Source: Candidatus Zhuqueibacterota bacterium RBG_16_48_16
Lineage (GTDB): Bacteria; Zhuqueibacterota; Zhuqueibacteria; Residuimicrobiales; Sediminimicrobiaceae
Direction: 5' to 3'
Length of the DNA: 9,886 nt
Assembly: GCA_001771235.1 (NCBI GenBank)
Contig: METF01000117.1
Location: 2,460-12,345, forward strand
The translations under genes were made by a program, and so were the position numbers. Of this stretch, positions 1 to 6,240 are shown piece by piece. Positions within the stretch are counted from its first letter, which is position 1; every line of letters begins with the position of its first letter. The notes beneath the pieces are model-generated. The model searched no databases. It was not told the DNA's origin and saw nothing but the letters and a program-made list of their open reading frames with translations.

Positions 1-1148
1 ACTCTCTTACCGGTAAAGTCTCGTCCGATGGTGATGCCGTCGCCGTTCCAGTCACGGTTGCGGTTTTCGACCAGGAAATATTCTTCCGCGGTGATGGGAA
101 TTTTATATAAATGCGGCGCGGTCACCGTATTCTTTGTTCCGATTCTCAAATCCTTGCCCGTAGTCACCACAACAGGCTGCTCCCATCCCATAAAAACTTT
201 TGTCCACGCATCCGGTTCGGCGGGAATGAATCCCTGAAAGTTGAACGATCCCTGGTCCATCAGGCCCCATTGACCTATGCCCGGATCGCCGGTTTCGGTA
301 TTGAACAGGTTTGGCATGCCCAGTTGGCTGCCCATGAGCAAGGTCATGGTTCCCAACAATGCCAGGTTGTATCCTTCCTGGTTTTGCGTTTCCGGCAGGA
401 TGATCGCTTCTTTGATAAAAAAGCCGCCGCCAACCGCTATGCCCGGATAATTCGGGTCGTTTTGCCCCAGCGTCTCTTTTAACGTTTCAAAATCGATAAA
501 GGCAGACTGGATGTCATAAGGCGTCGGATCAAAGTCCAGCGAGATGTCGGCTCCTACGCCCGCATGGAAAATGATCAAGACATCGTAATCCGAAAAATCG
601 ATGGCATCTATCTTGACCGCGGCAGCGATGGCATCTTGCAGCATCGTTGCCCATCCGGTTTGCTGTTGCGTCTCATCTCCACGACCGCTGTACTGGGCCA
701 TATCGTTTGGCAGCCCATAAGCGTCGGTTTCTCCCGTTGGCAAGACATCGTATTGAAGGTTCAGCCGTCCACCGGAAACGCTCTCGAAATAGTTGGCCAT
801 GGCCAGGAGCTGATGTTGAAAATAGGTGCGATCGTGCGGCGGGCGATCAAAGATATAATCGCTCTGAGCGCTGAGATCGATCAGCCCGTCGCCGGTCGTG
901 GTGGCCACATGGTCCTGCTCAAATTGTACTCTGAGCGCCAGGATTTTTATCGAGTCCTGATTTGCCTCAAAAGAAAAGGTCGATGGCTTTGAGAGAAAAT
1001 GGCTCTTCACCCCAAGGGGATCGGTTTGTGTTGCGCTCAAAGCGGGCTTTTTAAAGCGAAGGTTCGAACCGGTTTGTGCACCAAAGATATGAAAAGGCAG
1101 GAACAACAACAGGCAGAGTCCGCGGGCCAATGGGAGGTATTTTTTCAT
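1..1148 (-). CDS. Secreted M6-peptidase-like protein with degenerate zinc site (3' end outside window)
   Basis: Open frame of 382 codons plus 2 nt that runs off the left edge, so the C-terminus is missing. The start is ATG at 1146-1148; an in-frame TAA at 1164-1166 excludes a much longer start, and no strong ribosome binding site is visible. Residues 1-24 form a signal peptide (KK, then a Leu/Phe-rich core). The body resembles the M6 (immune inhibitor A-like) fold: KILALRVQF near residue 68, YFESVSGGRLNLQYDV near 118-133, LGMPNLFN at 276-283, then GIGQWGLMDQGSFN and later VENRNRDWNGDG. In active M6 enzymes the residues just before LGLPDLYD are HExxH. Here residues 270-274 read LLMGS, so both His ligands and the catalytic Glu are absent and Asn280 sits where Asp is usual. 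I infer a secreted pseudopeptidase, perhaps a binding or surface protein. The missing C-terminus could carry a sorting domain. Confidence 0.8.
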   Translation of the reverse strand, partial: MKKYLPLARGLCLLLFLPFHIFGAQTGSNLRFKKPALSATQTDPLGVKSHFLSKPSTFSFEANQDSIKILALRVQFEQDHVATTTGDGLIDLSAQSDYIFDRPPHDRTYFQHQLLAMANYFESVSGGRLNLQYDVLPTGETDAYGLPNDMAQYSGRGDETQQQTGWATMLQDAIAAAVKIDAIDFSDYDVLIIFHAGVGADISLDFDPTPYDIQSAFIDFETLKETLGQNDPNYPGIAVGGGFFIKEAIILPETQNQEGYNLALLGTMTLLMGSQLGMPNLFNTETGDPGIGQWGLMDQGSFNFQGFIPAEPDAWTKVFMGWEQPVVVTTGKDLRIGTKNTVTAPHLYKIPITAEEYFLVENRNRDWNGDGITIGRDFTGKR

Positions 1149-1232
1149 CGGATAGTCCAGTGGTTACGCACAGTTTCCTTTTAAACCTTTTATCACGTGA
1201 AGATTCCAAAATTGTATCTATTCAGCCACCAG

Positions 1233-1296
1233 GCCGCAAAACCACTAAGGAACACAAAAAATCTTTGTGAACCTTTGAGTCTTTGAGTTTTGTGGC
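1233..1296. repeat. Imperfect palindromic intergenic element
   Basis: GCCGCAAAAC (1233-1242) pairs with the complement of 1287-1296 with one mismatch. AAGGAACACAAA (1247-1258) pairs with 1264-1275 with two mismatches. The loop is 1259-1263, and the unpaired stretches are 1243-1246 and 1276-1286. The right arm also holds short tandem-like CTTTGAGT units. It resembles the short AAGG/CACAAAG-type palindromes dispersed between genes in many environmental bacterial genomes. It is not followed by a U-tract on the minus strand, so it is not an obvious terminator. Confidence 0.5.
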
Positions 1297-1298
1297 AG

Positions 1299-1329
1299 AA
1301 AAATTACAATACCTGAATAGTTATCCAAA
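1299..1329 (-). promoter_or_regulatory. Candidate Bacteroidota-type promoter for the M6-like gene
   Basis: On the minus strand TTTG (1326-1329) is followed by exactly 19 nt and then TAATTTTT (1299-1306). This matches the Bacteroidota consensus TTTG-N19-TAnnTTTG except for the last base. It lies about 150 nt before the M6-like start, which would place the 1233-1296 palindrome in the 5' leader. It is a consensus match only, in AT-rich DNA where such matches arise by chance. Confidence 0.3.
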
Positions 1330-1361
1330 GTTTGAATTAAGATCATATTGTTACATATTTT

Positions 1362-1405
1362 AAAAAAAGGCAAAGGAACCGCTGCGTGCAGATTCATTTG
1401 CCTTT
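1362..1405 (-). terminator. Rho-independent terminator of the porV-like gene
   Basis: Read on the minus strand, AAAGGCAAA (1397-1405) pairs perfectly with TTTGCCTTT (1366-1374), and the T-run continues through 1362. Inside the loop, TGAA/TTC and CTGC/GCAG allow further pairing. It lies 27 nt after the porV-like stop codon, in the right orientation to end that transcript before the M6-like gene. Confidence 0.75.
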
Positions 1406-1431
1406 CTGATTTTACGCCTATTTTGATACGG

Positions 1432-2529
1432 CTAAAAACCCATTGTCAGCGAAAAGCGCATAGTGTTGGCCAGTGGATGACCTTCGGCTGCCGACACATA
1501 ACCAAAATCAAAACGGTAGAGGTTATACTGAATTCCCGCGCCGAAGGAGACGTAATTGACCTTTCCAGGTTTGTCCCAATAGTAACCCGTTCTCAGGGCG
1601 ATGAGATCGCTGTACCAATATTCCAGTCCGCCGCTGAGGATGCCGTTAAAGATTTTGCTCTCGCCAATGACTTTTTCGTCCTCGCCGCCGATATTTTGTT
1701 TTTCTTTTTCGACAATTGTCCATGGTGAGGTGAGCAGCGCCTTATAGAACGGATCGGATGTTCCGTCCGCATGGCGTGTAACCATGAGCTTGTTCATATC
1801 GGCGGTCAGGGTCAGCCTGTTGAATTTGGAATCGACAAGCTTGTAGGCAAAGCCAACCTTCAGGTTTGTCGGCAGCGGGTCGGCCTGGTCGGCATCGACG
1901 TAGGTGATTTTCGGCCCCATGTTGGAAAGGTTGAGTCCAAAGCTCAGTTTGGGAGCGAACGTGAATTTATATAACGTCGCAACATCAAAGGCAAATGCAC
2001 TGGCTTTGCCATCGCCTCTTTCCGCGCCGACCGGCACATCGGAAAGATTTGAGCGGATGTAGCGCAGCCCCAGTCCGACACCCCAATTCTCCGCCAGCAG
2101 CGTACCATAAGTTCCTGAGATAGCAAATTCATAGCTGGAGAATTCACCGAGGATGTCCGGGCCGGTTTCATCCGTATAATATTGTTTACCCAAATTCAAA
2201 TAGGTCACATTCACGCCAAAGGTACCGATGCCTTCGACGGATTGGCGATAGGCGCCAAAATCATAGAACAAATCGGAGCCGAACTGGGGTAACCAGTTAG
2301 CGTGCATCAAGGTGAGCTCGCGGCCTTTTTGGTATGCCAGCCCTGCGGGATTCCAAAAAGCGGCGGTAGCATCATCCGCCACGCCAACGAACGCTTCGCC
2401 CATGCCTGCCGCGCGAGCGCCCGGTGAGATGAGAAGAAATAGAACGGCTGCTTCGCTGACGGCAAAGGTTTCACTGACGGAGAATAACAGCAGTGAAACA
2501 ATTACTAAGACAAAAAAAAGATTGCGCAT
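1432..2529 (-). CDS. PorV/PorQ-family outer-membrane beta-barrel protein
   Basis: 365 residues. The frame stays open further upstream, but ATG at 2527-2529 is chosen because AGGAGG lies 6 nt before it and a signal peptide starts exactly there (hydrophobic core residues 4-18, likely cleavage after Ala23 in ETFA). The mature N-terminus carries the family hallmark: SPGARAAGMGEAFVGVADD at about 35-53, then AFWNPAGLA at 57-65. The rest is rich in alternating beta-strand patterns, and the protein ends in Phe, as outer-membrane barrels do. The family includes PorV and PorQ, FadL-like barrel proteins of the type IX secretion system, but many FCB genomes encode several paralogues of unproven role. The next gene downstream encodes an exported M6-like protein, a possible partner or cargo. 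A terminator follows, and a structured leader candidate precedes it. Confidence 0.9.
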   Translation of the reverse strand: MRNLFFVLVIVSLLLFSVSETFAVSEAAVLFLLISPGARAAGMGEAFVGVADDATAAFWNPAGLAYQKGRELTLMHANWLPQFGSDLFYDFGAYRQSVEGIGTFGVNVTYLNLGKQYYTDETGPDILGEFSSYEFAISGTYGTLLAENWGVGLGLRYIRSNLSDVPVGAERGDGKASAFAFDVATLYKFTFAPKLSFGLNLSNMGPKITYVDADQADPLPTNLKVGFAYKLVDSKFNRLTLTADMNKLMVTRHADGTSDPFYKALLTSPWTIVEKEKQNIGGEDEKVIGESKIFNGILSGGLEYWYSDLIALRTGYYWDKPGKVNYVSFGAGIQYNLYRFDFGYVSAAEGHPLANTMRFSLTMGF

Positions 2530-2592
2530 TGTCTGCCTCCTGTGCTTACGGAATATATAAAATCTTCGTTTGATCCTGTACAACGCAACATC

Positions 2593-2670
2593 ATAAAATA
2601 AAAAAGCCGAATGTTCAGCGTTGCCTCGCCTGCAAGAGGACTGCTCGTGGACATCCGGTCCTAACATTCG
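2593..2670 (-). ncRNA. Candidate structured leader with terminator-like U-tract upstream of the porV-like gene
   Basis: On the minus strand an outer stem CGAATGTT (2663-2670) pairs perfectly with AACATTCG (2608-2615). It encloses a first hairpin, GGAC (2658-2661) with GTCC (2649-2652), and a second, CCTC (2636-2639) with GAGG (2624-2627). The outer stem is followed by GGCTTTTTTATTTTATG (from 2607 down). AGGAC could instead pair with the GTCCT at about 2638-2642, giving two mutually exclusive folds. This looks like an attenuator, an unrecognised riboswitch-like leader, or the end of a longer upstream transcript. It matches no riboswitch class I can name. Confidence 0.45.
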
Positions 2671-2899
2671 AGTAGCCTGTTACAAGTTTGTTTAAAGGTG
2701 AATTAATTATGCCAAGCAAAAAGATAACATTCGTTGATGGAAAATTATTTAGTCAATAACAAAAAATAAATTCAAACCTCAAACAACTTGTATAGGCAGT
2801 CTCCTGTATTTAATCAGTGCAAAAATAAGAAATGAAGCGAAAAAAATCAAGTCATTTTTCTTTTTAACGAGTGGTTCAACCCTTTGTAGTTTAGGTAGT

Positions 2900-2973
2900 T
2901 GTAGGAGCGAAGCATTCTTTGCATGATTGACGGTAAGAACGAGAATCTCCGGGGAGAATGTTTCGCCCCTACA
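2900..2973. repeat. Long imperfect palindrome (GTAGGGGCGAA type)
   Basis: TGTAGGAGCGAAGCATTCTT (2900-2919) is complementary to 2954-2973 at 17 of 20 positions. The spacer of 34 nt contains a second palindrome, TCTCC-GG-GGAGA, near 2946-2957. The core GTAGGGGCGAANCATTC resembles short palindromic repeats scattered between genes in many environmental bacteria. Only one copy is seen in this window. Confidence 0.6.
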
Positions 2974-3078
2974 GCCGTGATTTGTGAATGAATCAAGTTA
3001 GTTAACTGGTCATGCGCAAATTTAGTTCCCTGAAAAATCGGGATTGCTTTCGCCAGGTATTTTTCATCGCTTATTTTG

Positions 3079-3099
3079 CGGCTTGAAAGCATCAAGCCG
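3079..3099. repeat. Perfect 8-bp hairpin
   Basis: CGGCTTGA (3079-3086) and TCAAGCCG (3092-3099) form a perfect stem with a 5-nt loop. No U-tract follows on either strand, so a simple intrinsic terminator is unlikely. It lies about 120 nt after the gcvH stop and could act in mRNA 3'-end protection or as a protein-binding site. Confidence 0.4.
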
Positions 3100-3163
3100 G
3101 TTTCGAATACACAAAATGGTCGCTGATCGTCGCTGCTTTTATTGTCTATTTTAAGGGGCAATT

Positions 3164-3172
3164 ATTATACCA
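3164..3172 (-). promoter_or_regulatory. Candidate extended -10 promoter downstream of gcvH
   Basis: The minus strand reads TGG then a perfect TATAAT (3164-3169), the extended -10 pattern TGnTATAAT, with no clear -35 box. Transcription would start near 3157 and run left toward the palindromes, the structured RNA candidate and the porV-like gene. It could supply a long porV leader or a small RNA ending at the U-tract near 2593-2605. Confidence 0.35.
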
Positions 3173-3220
3173 TATTTTGCTACAAATGAGGGGTGCTCGC
3201 TCGTCTGAGAATTTTGGGCA

Positions 3221-3598
3221 TTAACTGATTTTTTGTTTATAATCCGTATCACTGAGCAATTTGTCGTACTCGGATGAATCACTCATTTTGATTTTTATCA
3301 TCCACCCTTTTCCATAAGGCTCCTTGTTGATCAGCTCCGGTTCTTTCGCCAGCTCATCGTTTACACCGACGACCTCGCCGCCGACCGGGGCAAACAGGTC
3401 GGAAACAGCCTTGACCGCTTCAATGGTGCCAAAAACATCCATTTGCTTGAATTTGGCCCCGACTTTTGGCAATTCCACAAATACGATATCCCCCAGCTCG
3501 CTCTGTGCATATTCGGTGATGCCGATAACCGCAATGCCGTCTTCAATTCGTACCCATTCATGTTCTTCCGTATAACGCAGATCTGCTGGAACACTCAT
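3221..3598 (-). CDS. gcvH: Glycine cleavage system H protein (lipoyl carrier)
   Basis: 125 residues, normal length for GcvH. The N-terminus reads LRYTEEHEWV at 7-16, and the lipoyl-attachment Lys63 sits in GTIEAVKAVSDLFAP, with the C-terminal PYGKGWMIKI intact. The H protein carries the methylamine group between the P, T and L proteins of glycine cleavage on a lipoyl arm, and in some bacteria it also serves as the scaffold on which lipoate is made. The ATG overlaps the accC stop (ATGA, 3595-3598), and a GGAGG within the last accC codons provides the ribosome binding site, so translation is probably coupled. No gcvT, gcvP or lipoate gene is next to it; its partner genes here are biotin carboxylase genes, which is unusual. 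Confidence 0.97.
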   Translation of the reverse strand: MSVPADLRYTEEHEWVRIEDGIAVIGITEYAQSELGDIVFVELPKVGAKFKQMDVFGTIEAVKAVSDLFAPVGGEVVGVNDELAKEPELINKEPYGKGWMIKIKMSDSSEYDKLLSDTDYKQKIS

Positions 3599-4956
3599 TC
3601 CGAACCTCCTATGGAGTTAAAATCAAAATTTTGGAGAAACCTGGTGCTAAAATTTCCTTCGCGGAAATTGGTATTTCTCAGTATAGCTTGATGGAGAGGA
3701 ATAGTCGTTTTGATGCCTTCGATGATAAATTCTTCCAGCGCCCTTTCCATGCGATTAATGGCTTCTTCGCGGTTTTTGCCATGGGTAATGACTTTGGCGA
3801 TGAGTGAGTCATAGTAAGGCGGTATGACGTAATGCGCATAAGCGTGTGTATCCACACGAACTCCCGGGCCACCGGGTTTGTGCAGCGTGGTAATTTTTCC
3901 CGGGCAGGGAAGAAAATCCGCCTTTGGGTCCTCGGCGTTGACGCGACATTCCAGGGCGTGTCCTCTTAATTTGTACTTGTTCAGATCGGGCGATACTTTT
4001 TCGCCTGCAGCCAGGCGTATTTGTTCTTTTATGAGATCGATCCCGAACACCATTTCCGTCACCGGGTGTTCTACCTGAATGCGGGTGTTCATCTCCATAA
4101 AATAGAATTTTTTGTCGTCGTCCAGGAGGAACTCGATGGTTCCGGCGCTGTTGTAACCCACCTTCCGGGCGCCTTTCATGGCCGCAGCGCTCATTTTCTT
4201 TCGCAGCGTTTCATCCACCGCCGGCGATGGTGATTCTTCGATGAGCTTTTGATGCTTGCGCTGAATGGAGCACTCTCTCTCTCCAAGACTGACGGTATTG
4301 CCATAGTCATCGCCGAGAATCTGAATTTCGATGTGGCGGGGATTTTCAAAATATTTTTCCAAATACAGAGCCGGGTTGTTGAATGCGGATTGTGCTTCGG
4401 ACATGGCCGTGTTGAAGGCATTCTTGATCTCCGATTTTTTGGAGACCACCCGCATTCCGCGTCCGCCGCCCCCGGCAACGGCTTTGATGATCACCGGATA
4501 ACCGATCTCTTCAGCGATGATTTCGGTTTCTTCGATGTTGTTGATCAGGCCTTTGGATCCGGGTATGACCGGCACGCCAGCGCTGCGCATGGTATCTTTG
4601 GCAATGGCTTTGTCTCCCATCTTGGCGATGACGTCCGCTTTTGGCCCGATGAATTTGAGGTTGCACGATTCGCATATTTCGGCAAAATATGCGCTTTCGG
4701 CAAGGAAGCCATAGCCGGGGTGAATGGCATCGGCATTGGTAATCTCTGCGGCGCTGATAATGTTGGGAATGGAAAGATAGCTGCCGTGACTTGGCCCCGG
4801 GCCGATGCAGACCACCTCGTCGGCAAAGCGCACATGAAGGCTGTCTGCGTCCGGCACGCTGTGAACGGCCACGGTGGACAGGCCCAATTCTTTGCAGGCA
4901 CGAATAATCCGAAGAGCGATTTCACCGCGATTCGCTATGAGAATTTTTTTAAACAA
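3595..4956 (-). CDS. accC: Biotin carboxylase subunit of acetyl-CoA carboxylase
   Basis: 453 residues, normal for AccC. It carboxylates the biotin on AccB using ATP and bicarbonate, the first half-reaction of malonyl-CoA synthesis. The N-terminal domain starts FKKILIANRGEIALRIIRA, with HPGYGFLAE at 79-87. The ATP-grasp part has Lys116, Lys158 and the glycine-rich loop GGGGRGMR (162-169). The catalytic EMNTRIQVEHPVTE motif and GVRVDTHAY in the C-terminal part are intact. The start is a TTG (4954-4956): an in-frame TAA lies four codons upstream, AAAGG precedes by a suitable gap, and the protein begins exactly where AccC should. It follows accB after 158 nt and overlaps gcvH by 4 nt. Confidence 0.97.
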   Translation of the reverse strand: MFKKILIANRGEIALRIIRACKELGLSTVAVHSVPDADSLHVRFADEVVCIGPGPSHGSYLSIPNIISAAEITNADAIHPGYGFLAESAYFAEICESCNLKFIGPKADVIAKMGDKAIAKDTMRSAGVPVIPGSKGLINNIEETEIIAEEIGYPVIIKAVAGGGGRGMRVVSKKSEIKNAFNTAMSEAQSAFNNPALYLEKYFENPRHIEIQILGDDYGNTVSLGERECSIQRKHQKLIEESPSPAVDETLRKKMSAAAMKGARKVGYNSAGTIEFLLDDDKKFYFMEMNTRIQVEHPVTEMVFGIDLIKEQIRLAAGEKVSPDLNKYKLRGHALECRVNAEDPKADFLPCPGKITTLHKPGGPGVRVDTHAYAHYVIPPYYDSLIAKVITHGKNREEAINRMERALEEFIIEGIKTTIPLHQAILRNTNFREGNFSTRFLQNFDFNSIGGSE

Positions 4957-5114
4957 TGTCGACCTTTACATTTTAAGTGGTGTTTCATGGTAAACGATCA
5001 CCGTGTGTTTGAATGACTCTTATGATTCAGGACAAGCTATTTTTAAATCAAAGGTCAAATATCTTAAAATTCAATTAAATGAAACACTCAGATTATCCTG
5101 TGATCGGTTACGTT
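4957..5114. other. accB-accC spacer with separated inverted repeat
   Basis: 158 nt, AT-rich, longer than the other gaps in this operon. GTGTTTCAT (4980-4988) and ATGAAACAC (5079-5087) form a perfect 9-nt inverted repeat about 90 nt apart, which could close a long-range stem in the mRNA just before the accC start. No clear terminator or promoter is seen. Confidence 0.35.
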
Positions 5115-5597
5115 TCAGGATGGCTCAACCAGAAACAGCGGCTGATTGAATTCAACCGGTTGCGCGTTTTCGGCAAGGACTTTTACAATTTGCCCGGAAA
5201 TCTCGGCTTCGATTTCGTTCATTAATTTCATGGCTTCGATGATGCACAACACTTTACCTGGCGAGACCGTGTCGCCTTCCTCGACATACGCCTCAGCATC
5301 ATGAGCAGGAGCGCGATAGAAGGTTCCGACCATGGGTGCTTTTATTTCGATCAGATTCGAAGATTCTATAAAAGACGGCGGTTCCACTGGAGGTTTGGCT
5401 TCCGGAGGTAATGGTGGCGGCGTCTCCGATGGCCTGGCTTCGATGACAGGTGACGTCGTATGAATAACCTGCATTTCCTGCCCGCCCTTTGCCTTGCTGA
5501 TCCTGATTTTTCGCCCCCACCACCTGGTGATCTCGATCTCGTTGATGTTGCTTTGCTCCACGATCCGAACGAGCTCACGAATTTCTTTTGCCCGCAT
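5115..5597 (-). CDS. accB: Biotin carboxyl carrier protein of acetyl-CoA carboxylase
   Basis: 160 residues, typical length. Residues 1-36 form the conserved N-terminal segment (IRELVRIVEQSNINEIEI), followed by a Pro/Glu-rich flexible linker at about 50-80 and the biotinyl domain from residue 83. The biotin-attachment site EAMKLMNEI gives biotinyl Lys124, and the acetyl-CoA carboxylase thumb is suggested by YRAPAHDAEAYVEEGD at 94-109. AccB shuttles carboxyl groups from AccC to the carboxyltransferase AccA/AccD, whose genes are not in this window. The ATG is preceded by AAGGAG at a good distance. It sits 36 nt after efp, the common order efp-accB-accC. Confidence 0.97.
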   Translation of the reverse strand: MRAKEIRELVRIVEQSNINEIEITRWWGRKIRISKAKGGQEMQVIHTTSPVIEARPSETPPPLPPEAKPPVEPPSFIESSNLIEIKAPMVGTFYRAPAHDAEAYVEEGDTVSPGKVLCIIEAMKLMNEIEAEISGQIVKVLAENAQPVEFNQPLFLVEPS

Positions 5598-5633
5598 AGT
5601 GTCTCCTTAATTCAATGTCGCAGCCATTGATGC

Positions 5634-6194
5634 TCACCTGACCCGCTCGATATAAGTGCCGGTGCGCGTGTCGATCCTGATGATTTCGCCTTCTTCGATA
5701 AAGAGAGGTACCTGGACCTTGCCGCCGGTTTCCAGAACAGCGGGTTTTGTCGTACCCGATACGGTATCCCCTTTAAAGCCGGGAGCCGTGGAAACCACTT
5801 TGAGCTCGACAAAAAAGGGTATTTCTGCGCCAACAGGTGAATCATTATGCATAAGAAGTGAGATGTTTTCACCTTCTTTTAAGAATTTTATGCTCGTGTC
5901 AAGCAACCCGGCATCGAGATGTATCTGCTCAAAAGTCTCGTTGTCCATGACGACCAGGTGCTCGCCCTCCCTGTAAAGATATTGCGTGGATCTCCTTTCG
6001 AGGCGCGCTTCATCTACTTTTTCCCCGGCGCGAAAGGTTTTTTCCAAAACTCTGCCGGACTGAATGTTTTTCAATTTCGTTCTTACAAAAGCGCCGCCGC
6101 GCCCTATTTTTACATGCTGAAAATCGACAATGGACCATAGCTCGCCTTCGATCTTGAGAATCATTGCGGAACGGAAATCGGATGTCGATGCCAT
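5634..6194 (-). CDS. efp: Translation elongation factor P
   Basis: 186 residues, full length, covering the KOW-like N-domain and both OB domains (C-terminal IEEGEIIRIDTRTGTYIER). EF-P enters the ribosomal E site and relieves stalling at consecutive prolines. The tip of the N-domain loop reads HVKIGRGGAFVRTKLKN, with Arg32 where Escherichia coli has the modified Lys34. Arg32 is the rhamnosylated residue in EarP-containing bacteria, but the surrounding GRGGAF context occurs widely and no modifying enzyme gene is visible here, so the modification state is unknown. The ATG (6192-6194) has AGGA about 10 nt upstream. It lies between gatB (46 nt gap) and accB (36 nt gap), so it is probably co-transcribed with both. 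Confidence 0.97.
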   Translation of the reverse strand: MASTSDFRSAMILKIEGELWSIVDFQHVKIGRGGAFVRTKLKNIQSGRVLEKTFRAGEKVDEARLERRSTQYLYREGEHLVVMDNETFEQIHLDAGLLDTSIKFLKEGENISLLMHNDSPVGAEIPFFVELKVVSTAPGFKGDTVSGTTKPAVLETGGKVQVPLFIEEGEIIRIDTRTGTYIERVR

Positions 6195-6240
6195 AGGATT
6201 TATCCTGTAACCTAAAATTCTAAAAGGAAAAACTAGTATC

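Larger units (their letters stand above)
2530..3220. other. Intergenic region without a credible protein gene
   Basis: About 690 nt, AT-rich, between gcvH and the porV-like gene. It holds an extended -10 promoter candidate, a perfect hairpin, a long palindrome and the multi-stem leader described separately. A 104-codon frame with a TTG start (2847-3161) crosses both palindromes and has no ribosome binding site, so I do not call it a gene. No clear intrinsic terminator follows gcvH, so operon transcripts may continue into this region. Confidence 0.6.

Noticed and set aside
334..348. An out-of-frame HDLAH that looks like a zinc motif in the M6-like gene
   Set aside because: It lies in the +1 frame. 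Rejoining the conserved LGMPNLFN in the right spacing would need a further shift of several bases, while the in-frame reading is continuous and family-like on both sides.
28..1270. Several plus-strand frames at the left end
   Set aside because: All lie opposite or just upstream of the minus-strand M6-like gene, whose signal peptide and family motifs account for the region.
2530..2667. Upstream extension of the porV-like frame by 46 codons
   Set aside because: The ATG at 2529 has an ideal AGGAGG and begins a signal peptide. The extension would overlap the structured leader and bury the signal peptide.
2847..3161. 104-codon minus-strand frame between gcvH and the porV-like gene
   Set aside because: It begins with TTG and no ribosome binding site, crosses two palindromic elements, and its start lies upstream of the predicted transcript start from the -10 element. 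It resembles no family I know.
4249..5016. 255-codon plus-strand frame
   Set aside because: It is antisense to the clear accC coding frame, and its sequence is explained by the codon pattern of accC.
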